From Pokkaliibacter sp. MBI-7 (GTDB lineage Bacteria > Pseudomonadota > Gammaproteobacteria > Pseudomonadales > Balneatricaceae), in assembly GCF_029846635.1 (NCBI RefSeq), contig NZ_JARVTG010000001.1, positions 3,404,501 through 3,468,500 of the forward strand: a stretch of DNA of 64,000 nt. Reading direction: 5' to 3'. Under the pieces are notes generated by a model. It was given only the letters and a program-made list of their open reading frames with translations, was not told the origin of the DNA and searched no databases. Positions within the stretch are counted from its first letter, which is position 1. Each line of letters starts with the position of its first letter. This document shows positions 49,096-57,206 of this stretch, piece by piece. The position numbers and the translations under genes are program-made.

Positions 49096-49968
49096 CTATT
49101 CATTGTTGCGCCGAAGCTGCTTCAGCGCCTCGGCTGGCCAGTCCGCCATGATCTCAGGCATGTGCTGGGTCAGATCCCAGATCCGTCGTTTCTGCGCCAG
49201 TGGGCATTGCCAGCTCAGACGGGCAGCGATCAGTTGCATACCGGCTGGCCAGCTGTTATCGCGCCCGTAGCGCGGGTCGCCCAGCACCGGGTGACCGAAG
49301 GCCGCCAGATGACGGCGAATCTGATGTTTGCGGCCGGTTTCGATGCTGACTTCCAGCAGGCTGTGGTCCTGCTCCAGTCCCAGGCTGCGGAAACGCGACA
49401 GCGCAGCTTTGCCATCCAGCGGGTGGTCCAGCGTATGCCAGTCGGTGTTATCCACAACCCCTGCCACTTTAACCAGATAGCGCTTATCCACATCCCGCTG
49501 CTGAAACTGCTGCGACAGCTGCGCTGCCAGTTTGCTGTGATGAGCCAGCAATACCAGGCCCTGGGCTTCGCGATCAAGACGGTGAATCAGCCAGCATTCA
49601 CGGCCCGTCTGCACTTCGGCCTGACGCAGCAGGCTGCAGTGGTCGGCATAGGCGGTGCCCTGCGAAAGCAGCCCGGCGGGCTTGTACCACAGTGAGTATT
49701 TCTTGAAGTCAGCCAGCAGGACCGGTAGTTGCGGTTCGCGTGCCAGCAGGTCGGCATCATAGTAGAGCCGCAGCACATCGCCGACTTTCGGCGTATGGCG
49801 TACCCGGCGCAGGCGCTTTTCCGGCTGCCCTTTACTGATCAGCCATACCGCACCCTTGCTCATGGCATCTTTCAGGCGCATTTTGGGCAGGGCGCTGGCC
49901 GTCGCCAGCCAGTCCAGCGCGGTTATGTCGGCCTTGTCGACAGAAATTTCAAAGGAAGGAGTCGTCAT
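49096..49968 (-). CDS. RluA-family RNA pseudouridine synthase
   Basis: A 290-residue protein with an N-terminal S4-like segment (LPKMRLKDAMSKGAVWLISK) and the RluA catalytic domain. The nucleophile Asp132 lies in WLIHRLDREAQGLVLL, matching the HRLDxxTSG motif with changed flanks. The base-flipping arginine region is TGRKHQIRRHLA. ProGDPRYG-type LGDPRYGR follows. It converts specific uridines in tRNA or rRNA to pseudouridine; which one cannot be told from sequence. It is divergent from the YgjP-like gene. Confidence 0.92.
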   Translation of the reverse strand: MTTPSFEISVDKADITALDWLATASALPKMRLKDAMSKGAVWLISKGQPEKRLRRVRHTPKVGDVLRLYYDADLLAREPQLPVLLADFKKYSLWYKPAGLLSQGTAYADHCSLLRQAEVQTGRECWLIHRLDREAQGLVLLAHHSKLAAQLSQQFQQRDVDKRYLVKVAGVVDNTDWHTLDHPLDGKAALSRFRSLGLEQDHSLLEVSIETGRKHQIRRHLAAFGHPVLGDPRYGRDNSWPAGMQLIAARLSWQCPLAQKRRIWDLTQHMPEIMADWPAEALKQLRRNNE

Positions 49969-50131
49969 CTTGGTCTGTCAGTTATAATCGCAGCCCGACA
50001 TAGTACGTTATTTTCACCCTGAACTCAGCCTCAGGCCTGTTCATGATCCGCTGCTTGGTGTCATCACTGATGGCCGTGATCATGAACCTGTGCCGTCAGA
50101 CTGACTCGTGCCACATAGGGCAACCTGCCTG

Positions 50132-50794
50132 ATGAATGCTCCCAATATCCATATTGTTCGCAGCCCACGGCGTAGTAAAACCATTGCTCTGCAGGTGCGG
50201 GACGGCAAGATTGTGGTGCGGGCACCGATGCATACGTCCGACCGTGAGATTCAGGCGCTGCTGCACAAGCAGGCCGCCTGGATTCGTCAGCATCTGCAGC
50301 AGCCCGTGGTGACGCCTGCGGCGGAGTCGACTATGCCCGCTGAGTTGAGTCTGCTGGGACAACGCTGTCAGATAATGACCGACCCGCAGCTCAGTCAGCC
50401 GCAGTGGCAGCAGGAGCAGGGTGAGCTGCGTATTCCGGTCCATTATCAGCAGCTGGCGGATTTGCAGCCCTGGCTGCAGCAGCAGGCCAAAATGTTGCTG
50501 CCACCCCGCCTGCTGTGGTGGAGCGAGCGCATGCAGCTGCGGCCCCGGGCCATTGAGGTTAAGCATTATCGCAGTCGCTACGGCTGCTGTACCCATGACG
50601 GTCTGATTCGGCTGCACTGGGGGCTGATTCTGGCCCCGCAGGCGGAAATGGACTATGTACTTATTCATGAGCTGGCCCATTTGCAGCACTTTCATCACCA
50701 GCCGGCTTTCTGGCAACTGGTCAGCCGCTACTGCCCGGACTGGCGCCGGCGCCGGGCTTGGTTTCGGCTCCATGGACGAAATCTGGTTTTCTAA
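50132..50794 (+). CDS. YgjP-like (DUF45) zinc metallopeptidase
   Basis: A 220-residue protein. The N-terminal RSPRRSKTIALQVRDGKIVVRAP and the KQAAWIRQHLQ segment are typical of DUF45. The zinc motif is HELAH at 179-183 with the third ligand His189 (HFHHQPAFW). KHYRSRYGCCTHDGLIRLHW is the conserved substrate-cleft region. Family members include the metallopeptidase WSS1-like YgjP, possibly acting on DNA-protein crosslinks. I start at ATG 50132; a GTG eight codons upstream is possible, and the ribosome site is weak in both cases. Confidence 0.88.
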   Translation: MNAPNIHIVRSPRRSKTIALQVRDGKIVVRAPMHTSDREIQALLHKQAAWIRQHLQQPVVTPAAESTMPAELSLLGQRCQIMTDPQLSQPQWQQEQGELRIPVHYQQLADLQPWLQQQAKMLLPPRLLWWSERMQLRPRAIEVKHYRSRYGCCTHDGLIRLHWGLILAPQAEMDYVLIHELAHLQHFHHQPAFWQLVSRYCPDWRRRRAWFRLHGRNLVF

Positions 50795-50892
50795 CCCGGC
50801 AGCGAACGTTTTAGCTTGAAGTTACCACCTACAGGCATTATCTCCTCTCACACGCATTGGCTGATTAGCCGTCAACAGAACAGGAATACATC

Positions 50893-51201
50893 ATGTCCTC
50901 ATTGCCCCGCGTTTTTGGTATGACTCCGGAAGGAGAAGAAATTGAACTGAATCTGGCGGAGCTGCGCGTCGAATGGGACGACGGTTTGCCGCTGATTATC
51001 AACTTTGAGCCGATTGATGAAGGCAAGTCACAGATTTCTCTGGAAGTACCCGATGGCGGTGACGATGAGGAAGAGCCCAGTCATTTCGGTATGCTGGTGG
51101 TGCGTCCCGGCGCCTGCAACGTGATCGATATCGAAGTGGAAACCCATGAGGCTGATATTCATCACGACCATGAGCATAGTGAAGACTGCGGTTGCCACTA
51201 A
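50893..51201 (+). CDS. Small acidic protein with His/Cys-rich tail
   Basis: A 102-residue protein, strongly acidic (DDGGDEEEP-like stretches), with a C-terminal tail rich in His, Asp and Glu ending in HSEDCGCH. The body (VEWDDGLPLIINFEPIDEGK, SQISLEVPDGG, HFGMLVVRPGACNVIDIEVE) looks like a small beta fold and resembles conserved hypothetical proteins of marine gammaproteobacteria. The tail could bind Ni, Zn or Cu. AGGAA precedes the ATG. It is a single-gene unit closed by a strong terminator at 51221. Confidence 0.65.
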   Translation: MSSLPRVFGMTPEGEEIELNLAELRVEWDDGLPLIINFEPIDEGKSQISLEVPDGGDDEEEPSHFGMLVVRPGACNVIDIEVETHEADIHHDHEHSEDCGCH

Positions 51202-51220
51202 ACGCTGACAGCAGACGTCG

Positions 51221-51256
51221 ACACAGCCCGGCCAGTGCGCCGGGCTGTGTCGTTTT
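51221..51256 (+). terminator. Rho-independent terminator of the His-rich small protein gene
   Basis: A perfect 12-bp stem ACACAGCCCGGC / GCCGGGCTGTGT with a 6-nt loop is followed by CGTTTT. It lies 20 bp after the stop codon. Confidence 0.85.
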
Positions 51257-51285
51257 GGCAGACTTTACACGGCTTGAGCGTGCTG

Positions 51286-53130
51286 TCAGCTCAGCTGCTC
51301 CAGATGTAACGCCACTTCAATACGGTTGCGGCCATTGCTCTTGGCGCGATAGAGGGCAATGTCAGCAGCCTTCAGCACTGCATCCAGACTGCTATCGCGG
51401 CCGATGGGGGCGATCCCCATGCTGGCAGTCAGGTGTTCAATATCGGGCTGTCCCAACGGCTGCAGGCGCTGCTGCAGGGCGGCACACAATAGCTGTGCCT
51501 CTTCCACCGAGGTGTTCTCTGCAATCAGCAGGAATTCTTCTCCTCCCCAGCGAATAGCCTGCAGGCGCTTGTTGCCGGGCGGGTTGCTCAGTAGTTTGCC
51601 CAGCTTGCGCAGAATACGGTCTCCTGTGTCGTGACCAAACGTGTCGTTGATGCGCTTGAAGTGATCCAGATCGAGCAGAATCAGCACACTGGGGCGAGTG
51701 TCGGCCTCTACCGAGGTGCGACGCATTGACCAGTACTGGTCAAGATGGCGGCGGTTGAACAAGCCGGTCAGCGCATCGGTATGGGATTCACGCATCAGGC
51801 TGGCATTGGCATCGCGCATGGCCTGAGTCCGTTCGGCCAGTTTGACTTCCAGACGCTCCTTCAGGGTTTGCCGTGCCTGCTCGGCATCGCGCTGTGCCAG
51901 ATCACATTCTTCCTGCAGGGTGCGAATGCGTTCACCCAGGGCAGCGGCCAGTACCAGTACTTCAAGTACCACGCCAATGCGGATGCTTTGCTGGGTCAGC
52001 CAGCTATCCGGCAGGTAGCCCAGTAGAAAACCGATATAGACCAGTGTGCCTGCTGCCGCAGACGCCCAGGCCAGCAGGTACAAACGGGCCAGGCGCAGAC
52101 CACGGCGCCAGGCCAGCACGCCGGCGGTAATACAGAGCGGCACCAGCACGACCACACTGGCTGATAGCAGCTGCGGAATCCATGCCGGGTAGAAAGCTCC
52201 CGGTGTCAGGATAAAACCGGCGATGACGATCAGCGGCAGGACCGCTGCAGCCAGCAGGGTATAGCGAAAGCGCGGGGCCAGCTGACGCAGGTGCAGGAAA
52301 CTATGGCTGAACATCAGCATGGCCAGAATGGCAATGGCGCCAAACAGGTTGTTGCTCTTGGTGCCGAGCCAAGGCTGGGCGGGCCACAGGTACTCGTAGG
52401 CATAACCGCTGATGGCTGCCTGATACAGTACAAACGCAACGACATAGAGGCTGTACCAGCCCTGCGCGCGATTGCGGGTAATACTGAACAAATAGAGGTT
52501 ATACAGTGCCATGGTCAGTAACAGACCAAAGAACAGGCCGTAGCTGAACTGCTGATGTACCTCATGGCGGGAATAGGCGTTAGGGCGCCACAGTGTCAGC
52601 TGCATGCGCTGGTTTGATGACTGCAGGCGCACATAGACCTGATAGTGCCCCTGCGCAGCCAGTGGCAGTGGAAACAGTATGGCTGCGCTGGGTTCGGGCC
52701 GATCAGCAATCGCTACGCCAGCACCGTTACGGAAGTGTTGTACCTGACCATGCTCATCAATCAGATACAGCTCTGCAGTCTGGATGTAGGGTGGGGAAAT
52801 ATGCAGCCACCATGTTCGCATCTGCATATCCGGGTTGGCAAGGCTGAAGGTGATCCACAAGGGGCGGGTGTCATAGCCCTGTTGCGGAGGTACGCCATCG
52901 CTGTCGAACTGATTTTGCGCCGTTGCCTGACGAATCGCATCCAGAGTGAGCTTGCCCTCGGGGTCCGCAATGAAGTGCAGATAAGGCGCCAGTGCAATCC
53001 TGTTACTGGTCGTGTCAGGGGTAAATGCCAGGCTGGCCCGGCTGCTAAGCAGCAGGCAAAGCAGTGCCATCAGCTGTACAAGCAGCGTGCTGCGTCGTTG
53101 CAGTCGCGATGGCAAACAAGCCTCAAACAT
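51286..53130 (-). CDS. 7TMR-DISM diguanylate cyclase
   Basis: A 614-residue protein. A signal peptide (LVQLMALLCLLLSSRASLA) leads to a periplasmic 7TMR-DISM extracellular 2 domain (WITFSLANPDMQMRTWWLHI, FRNGAGVAIADRPEPS). Seven membrane helices follow (from SYGLFFGLLLTMALYNLYLF to the IGVVLEVLVLAAALGERI segment), then a coiled coil and the GGDEF domain. The active motif is GGEEF at 529-533 (RWGGEEFLLIA) and DLDHFKRINDTFGHDTGD is intact. The start is set at ATG 53130 because it directly precedes the signal peptide, with AGGAAGG upstream; 36 more codons are open. It is predicted to sense an extracellular ligand and produce c-di-GMP. Confidence 0.9.
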   Translation of the reverse strand: MFEACLPSRLQRRSTLLVQLMALLCLLLSSRASLAFTPDTTSNRIALAPYLHFIADPEGKLTLDAIRQATAQNQFDSDGVPPQQGYDTRPLWITFSLANPDMQMRTWWLHISPPYIQTAELYLIDEHGQVQHFRNGAGVAIADRPEPSAAILFPLPLAAQGHYQVYVRLQSSNQRMQLTLWRPNAYSRHEVHQQFSYGLFFGLLLTMALYNLYLFSITRNRAQGWYSLYVVAFVLYQAAISGYAYEYLWPAQPWLGTKSNNLFGAIAILAMLMFSHSFLHLRQLAPRFRYTLLAAAVLPLIVIAGFILTPGAFYPAWIPQLLSASVVVLVPLCITAGVLAWRRGLRLARLYLLAWASAAAGTLVYIGFLLGYLPDSWLTQQSIRIGVVLEVLVLAAALGERIRTLQEECDLAQRDAEQARQTLKERLEVKLAERTQAMRDANASLMRESHTDALTGLFNRRHLDQYWSMRRTSVEADTRPSVLILLDLDHFKRINDTFGHDTGDRILRKLGKLLSNPPGNKRLQAIRWGGEEFLLIAENTSVEEAQLLCAALQQRLQPLGQPDIEHLTASMGIAPIGRDSSLDAVLKAADIALYRAKSNGRNRIEVALHLEQLS

Positions 53131-53631
53131 GAACTGTGGACCTTCCTGGTCGGACGAGGGAAATCCATTGTGTTGCCTCAGTTCTTTGGTCGTCATTCCG
53201 CGCCTGTTACTGCCTAAGGTCAGTAGAGTGTCCGACACCTTCGATCTGTTCCCGTGGCCATACAGAGCATCACATCACCTTCTGCAATCTGCTGCCTGAG
53301 CGGTTCGGCCATGCGGCAGTGGATCATCGGAGAATGGGATGTTCTGAGCCTGTTTGCGTTGTGCTGAGACGACAATGGAGCCGCTCAGTTTAATGGCTGC
53401 CTTGTCGGGAGCCAACAACTCATATCGGCAGCTGTAACAGAGAATGTAGCGATGAGGGGGAATTAAAGGATTATTGTTATTTGCTATCGGTCACTGAGTA
53501 TTAATCAATTTTTATAAAATGGCTTTTCCTCTGATACTGCCGCAATACCCCCGGCCTGGTGCTGACAGAAGTATCCTTGTTTGCAACTTGCCGTGAAAAA
53601 GGGGGGTTGATAGGGTGGAGGCCTGATCACG
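53131..53631. other. Divergent spacer between the 7TMR-GGDEF gene and DUF454 gene
   Basis: About 500 bp without a supported gene. The part from about 53440 to 53530 is clearly AT-rich (TTATTGTTATTTGC, then AATCAATTTTTATAAAAT) and is the likely promoter zone for the DUF454 gene. No repeat or RNA is recognised. Confidence 0.4.
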
Positions 53632-54045
53632 ATGAGTACACTGACGTTGCGACCCTCAAGACTACATGCACTGCTCTGGCTGATACTGGGCTGGCTTGCG
53701 CTGGCACTGGGCGTGCTGGGGATTATTCTGCCGGGGTTGCCGGGCACCATGTTTATTCTGGCGGCGGCTTTTTGTTTTGCCAAAGGCTCACCACGCTGTC
53801 ATCAGGCGTTACTCAATCACTCGCTCACCGGGCCTATGATTCGTAGCTGGCAGGAGCACCGCGCCATGCCGCGCAGAGCCAAAAAGCTGGCTTACTCCAT
53901 GCTGGTGGTAGCCTGGGCCATTGGCATGCTGGTGTTTCATGGCTGGCAGTATCGGGTGGGATATACCCTGATCATGCTGGCGGTCAGTGCCGGGTTGGCA
54001 CGTATTCCGGTGCTGGAAGAGGTTTTGCGTCGCCAGCAGCAGTGA
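53632..54045 (+). CDS. DUF454 (YbaN-like) inner-membrane protein
   Basis: A 137-residue protein with three to four hydrophobic segments (LLWLILGWLALALGVLGIILPG, TMFILAAAFCFAKGS, MLVVAWAIGMLVF, GYTLIMLAVSAGL). The LGIILPGLPGTMFILAAAFCF and SPRCHQALLNHSLTGPMIRSW segments are the DUF454/YbaN signature. The function of the family is unknown. GGAGG lies upstream of the ATG. It ends at a strong bidirectional terminator. Confidence 0.9.
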   Translation: MSTLTLRPSRLHALLWLILGWLALALGVLGIILPGLPGTMFILAAAFCFAKGSPRCHQALLNHSLTGPMIRSWQEHRAMPRRAKKLAYSMLVVAWAIGMLVFHGWQYRVGYTLIMLAVSAGLARIPVLEEVLRRQQQ

Positions 54046-54076
54046 ACTGCCATCAGGTGGATAAGCCGACGTATAT

Positions 54077-54112
54077 AAAACAGGGGGCCGACTTAGTCGG
54101 CCCCCTGTTTTT
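54077..54112. terminator. Strong bidirectional terminator
   Basis: A 15-bp perfect inverted repeat AAAACAGGGGGCCGA / TCGGCCCCCTGTTTT with a 5-nt loop. The A-rich left end and T-rich right end make it usable from both sides, between the convergent DUF454 and small-secreted-protein genes. Confidence 0.92.
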
Positions 54113-54150
54113 CTGTATTGAAACAAGAGGGTGAACGCGCGCTCAGCGGG

Positions 54151-54597
54151 TTATTGCTTGACCACGACGTAGACCTGATGGCCATTCTGCTGGCTGGGCA
54201 GGAACAGCGTGCCACCCTTCTCGAAATACTGCACACCATTGATGATCACGGCTACTGCGCCGGGTGGTAATGACTCATACACCGAGCCAAAGGGGACGCC
54301 GCTGCCGCCGTCATTATTAGCCATCACAACGGTTTGGCTGGGGGGCGCTACCACGACATAGTGATCTTCGGGGCGGTCATAGCGATACCATACATCGCGG
54401 TCCTGATAGTAGGTGATACCGTTGACGATATGCATCACCATGCCTGTGACCACCAGACCTGCCAGAATGTCACCGATGATCGGACCCGGGCCGCCGCCAT
54501 GATGGCCGCCCCAGGGGCCGGGTGGTCCGGCCAGAACCTGTTGGCTGCTCAGGCCGAGAAAGCTAACCAGAGTCAGGGCGAGAATTGGTTTTTTCAT
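54151..54597 (-). CDS. Small secreted protein, DUF6515-like
   Basis: A 148-residue protein with signal peptide ILALTLVSFLGLSSQQVLA-GP. Next comes a Gly/Pro/His-rich segment (GPPGPWGGHHGGGPGP), a hydrophobic stretch (ILAGLVVTGMVMHIVNGI), then YDRPEDHYVVVAPP. The C-terminal module is YESLPPGAVAVIINGVQYFE followed by GGTLFLPSQQNGHQVYVVV. The YYV/GVxYF-type tail resembles a family of envelope proteins (DUF6515) without known function. The Gly-His-rich part may bind metal. Confidence 0.65.
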   Translation of the reverse strand: MKKPILALTLVSFLGLSSQQVLAGPPGPWGGHHGGGPGPIIGDILAGLVVTGMVMHIVNGITYYQDRDVWYRYDRPEDHYVVVAPPSQTVVMANNDGGSGVPFGSVYESLPPGAVAVIINGVQYFEKGGTLFLPSQQNGHQVYVVVKQ

Positions 54598-54895
54598 TGG
54601 GCTTTACCTGCGATTAGATGCGGATGGCGGTCATCTGCACGTCCTGTACAGGCCGGGTCACCCATCACTGGCGACCACTGCATCCATCCGGCGATGACTA
54701 TACCTTCTAATATGGGGTGCCGAATCAGGCAGGCTGTAAAAGTGCTGTAAAGGTTCGCTTCAGACTGGCGAGGAACTTGCAATAAGCCTGGGAAGCTGTC
54801 ATGGCGTCTACTGTGGCAGAGGGTAAATGCTCGTTGCCAGTGGGTTGGCAGTTGCTCAATAATGCCAGCAATTTCGTCCTGATGTGGCGTACTCC

Positions 54896-56182
54896 ATGAA
54901 GAAAGCGCAAATGAAGGCCTATCACGAAACGGTTAGACAGTTGTCCGATCGTATCGTCAAGGCACAGGAACCCATCCGCATCCTTGATGCCATCAAATGG
55001 GATGACCGTATCGAATCAGCCTTCTTTGCCAGCAAGTGCAAGGAATTACCGCTGGTCGATATTGACTACTATCAGGGTCGACCGCTGAGCTTTGATCCTG
55101 ACAGCAAACGTGATGAGTTCTACGAGATTGAGCGTGACATTGCCCGTCGACTGGGGAATTTCAATCCGTTGGGGCGCATCATGCGGCGTATCTGTCGTGA
55201 GTACCGACTGGTCAGCACCATGCTGGAAAACCGCGGCAAGCCCGCTTTTGGGCGGATTTCCCAGGAGCTGTACGGCACCGCATCGGAAGTATTCCATGCC
55301 GGTGATCCGACCTTGGCTGATCTGGGCAGGATGATGGATGCCACCCTGACTAAGCTCAGTGCCTCTGATGTGATTCAGGATGAAGACAAAACCATCAATG
55401 CCGAGCAGGCCGCCAAACAGCTGGATGAGCGGCTCAATGCCAAGTTCAATGACACCCAGGTGCGGGTGCTGCTGGATGACAACATCGTAGCTGACGCTGC
55501 GGCAGGTTCTGATTATCTGAAGATTCGTCGCGATGCCATGTTCAATCAGCGTGATATCGATATCCTGTTTGTCCATGAAGGCATGGTGCATCTGGGGACG
55601 ACACTGAATGGGCAGCGCCAGTCCATCTGTACCTTCCTGAGCAAGGGGCCGCCCTCATCGACCATCACACAGGAAGGGCTGGCCATTCTGATGGAGGTGA
55701 TTGCGTTCGTGTCCTATCCGACCCGGCTGCGCAAGCTGGCAAACCGTATTCAGGCGGTAGATCTGGTGGAAAATGGTGCCGACTTTATCGACATCTACCA
55801 GTTTTTCGTCAAACAGGGATTCAGCGAGAAGACCAGCTATACCAATGCCACCCGGGTATTTCGTGGCAGCACACCGACCGGTAAGCCGTTTACCAAAGAT
55901 CTGTCTTACACCAAGGGCTTCGTCATGCTGTACAACTTCTTGCAGCTGGCGGTTCAGAAAGGGAATCTTAACGCTATCCAGATGCTGTTCTGTGGCAAGA
56001 CCAATCTGGAGGATATCAAGGTACTGACTCAGCTGGCCGAAGAGGGGCTGGTGCAGGCGCCGGTATTTCTGCCAGATCAACTGCGGGACATGAGCGCGCT
56101 GTCGGCATGGATGTGTTTCTCTAACTTCCTGAACCATCTGACGCTGGATCGGGTCGAGTCGGATTATGCCGCACTGCTGTAG
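54896..56182 (+). CDS. DUF1704 zinc peptidase-like protein (QEGLA motif; MATCAP-related)
   Basis: A 428-residue protein of the 'flavohemoglobin expression-modulating QEGLA motif' family. The zinc motif HEGMVH (HExxxH, 227-232) and the QEGLA motif (259-263), whose Glu260 is the third ligand in eukaryotic MATCAP tyrosine carboxypeptidases, are both present. Other family segments are RVLLDDNIVADAAAGSDYLK and TNATRVFRGS. Bacterial substrates are not known. The start is ATG 54896; a GTG four codons earlier is possible and neither has a strong ribosome site. It ends at a bidirectional hairpin terminator. Confidence 0.87.
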   Translation: MKKAQMKAYHETVRQLSDRIVKAQEPIRILDAIKWDDRIESAFFASKCKELPLVDIDYYQGRPLSFDPDSKRDEFYEIERDIARRLGNFNPLGRIMRRICREYRLVSTMLENRGKPAFGRISQELYGTASEVFHAGDPTLADLGRMMDATLTKLSASDVIQDEDKTINAEQAAKQLDERLNAKFNDTQVRVLLDDNIVADAAAGSDYLKIRRDAMFNQRDIDILFVHEGMVHLGTTLNGQRQSICTFLSKGPPSSTITQEGLAILMEVIAFVSYPTRLRKLANRIQAVDLVENGADFIDIYQFFVKQGFSEKTSYTNATRVFRGSTPTGKPFTKDLSYTKGFVMLYNFLQLAVQKGNLNAIQMLFCGKTNLEDIKVLTQLAEEGLVQAPVFLPDQLRDMSALSAWMCFSNFLNHLTLDRVESDYAALL

Positions 56183-56239
56183 CATGCTGAGGTAATGCCT
56201 GAAGGGTCAGCAGACAGCCGCCGCTTAATGTGAGCAACA

Positions 56240-56274
56240 AAAAAGCAGGTCAGGTTTTCACCTGCCTGCTTTTT
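56240..56274. terminator. Bidirectional terminator
   Basis: The arms AAAAAGCAGGTCAGGT and ACCTGCCTGCTTTTT pair with a single bulged base and a short TTTC loop. A- and T-runs on both sides let it work for the converging DUF1704 gene and the small gene on the minus strand. Confidence 0.85.
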
Positions 56275-56299
56275 GTATTTACACCGCTTTGATGCGGGA

Positions 56300-56572
56300 T
56301 CAATACAGCGCTTTTTCGTCGCGCAATACTTCTTTCAGCAGATCAAGGTACATCTTGTCTGCGTCGCTGAGTTCGGCGGGGATCTTGATGCTGGTGGTAG
56401 CGGAGATACGGTCGGCAATCTTGCGTTCCGCATTGGTTTCATTCATCAACGCACGAGCAATATCCAGAGACTGGGTAGCAATACTGGGATCAATCAATAC
56501 TTTCTTGATGAAACCGCGCAGTTCTTCAATCATGCGGTCACGTTTACGAATATCAGCACTTACAGAAGACAT
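56300..56572 (-). CDS. Small cytoplasmic helical protein, unknown
   Basis: A 90-residue, mostly helical charged protein (RKRDRMIEELRGFIKKVLID, LDIARALMNETNAERKIADR, LSDADKMYLDLLKEVLRDEK). There is no signal peptide or membrane segment, and I recognise no family. Read on its own strand, AAGGAG precedes the ATG. It has its own terminator. Codon use is typical of the window, which supports it being real. Confidence 0.65.
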   Translation of the reverse strand: MSSVSADIRKRDRMIEELRGFIKKVLIDPSIATQSLDIARALMNETNAERKIADRISATTSIKIPAELSDADKMYLDLLKEVLRDEKALY

Positions 56573-57144
56573 ACAGACTCCTTGTTGTTAAAGCTTGTCA
56601 TGCACAGCCTGACTGCCCGCCACTATAGCACAGGCGCTCGCTCTGCGACCTGCCACCTTCGGTCTATACTGACCCGCCATGTCGCGTTGTTGCCTTGCCG
56701 ACATGACAACTCAGTTCACTCTATTCAGTATAGATGCATTGAAAATGCCATCCTTTCAGGTGGTTTTCTGCACCGTGCTGGTGCGCAAAAACAACCTGAT
56801 TCGCAGATGCAAAATGCGGGTTGCACACTTAAGCATCACATGCAAAAATGGCGCCTCCAATCTTGGGAGTGAACCTCCCACCTCAGGTGTCGGCATCACC
56901 CTAGCCGACGTCTATTATTGGGCCTCAAATCAATTTCGCCACCCATGAAATGGTCTGGGCCCAATTCCTGAGTCGTCTTATACCCGTTGGCGAACTAACT
57001 GGCCTTTGAATTCTTGACGTCCTTTCTGACACCAGCAAAGGGCCCGAGGGCATTGTGCGTTCATACCTTGGGCGTCTTGCAATCCCCCAGGCTCTGGGTC
57101 AGAGTAAGCGTTACGCGCCTTTTCGGTGCGGAAAACCCTGTGAA
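56573..57144. other. Long unexplained region upstream of the ilv operon
   Basis: About 570 bp of lower-GC sequence without a supported gene. It contains small hairpins (GCACC-gtgct-GGTGC near 56772, and TGGGAG/CTCCCA near 56865) and scattered short palindromes. I see no leader peptide rich in Ile, Leu or Val followed by a terminator, so classical attenuation is not supported. Confidence 0.4.
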
Positions 57145-57173
57145 TTCAAACTTTTATTCATACTGCGTATAAA
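57145..57173 (+). promoter_or_regulatory. Sigma70-like promoter of ilvIHC
   Basis: TTCAAA (57145-57150) and TATAAA (57168-57173) are separated by exactly 17 bp. They match the -35 at four of six and the -10 at five of six positions. Transcription would begin near 57180, giving a leader of about 27 nt. Confidence 0.55.
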
Positions 57174-57206
57174 CGTGAGTTATAGCTATCTTTGAGGGTG
57201 GTACAA

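Noticed and set aside
56679..56948. Possible ilv leader peptide or small gene
   Set aside because: No run of Ile/Leu/Val codons, no terminator-antiterminator pair after it, and no ribosome site.
57191..57206. T-box-like sequence (GAGGGTGGTAC) before ilvI
   Set aside because: It functions as the ribosome site of ilvI; the rest of a T-box leader (specifier stem, terminator) is absent and T-boxes are rare in Proteobacteria.
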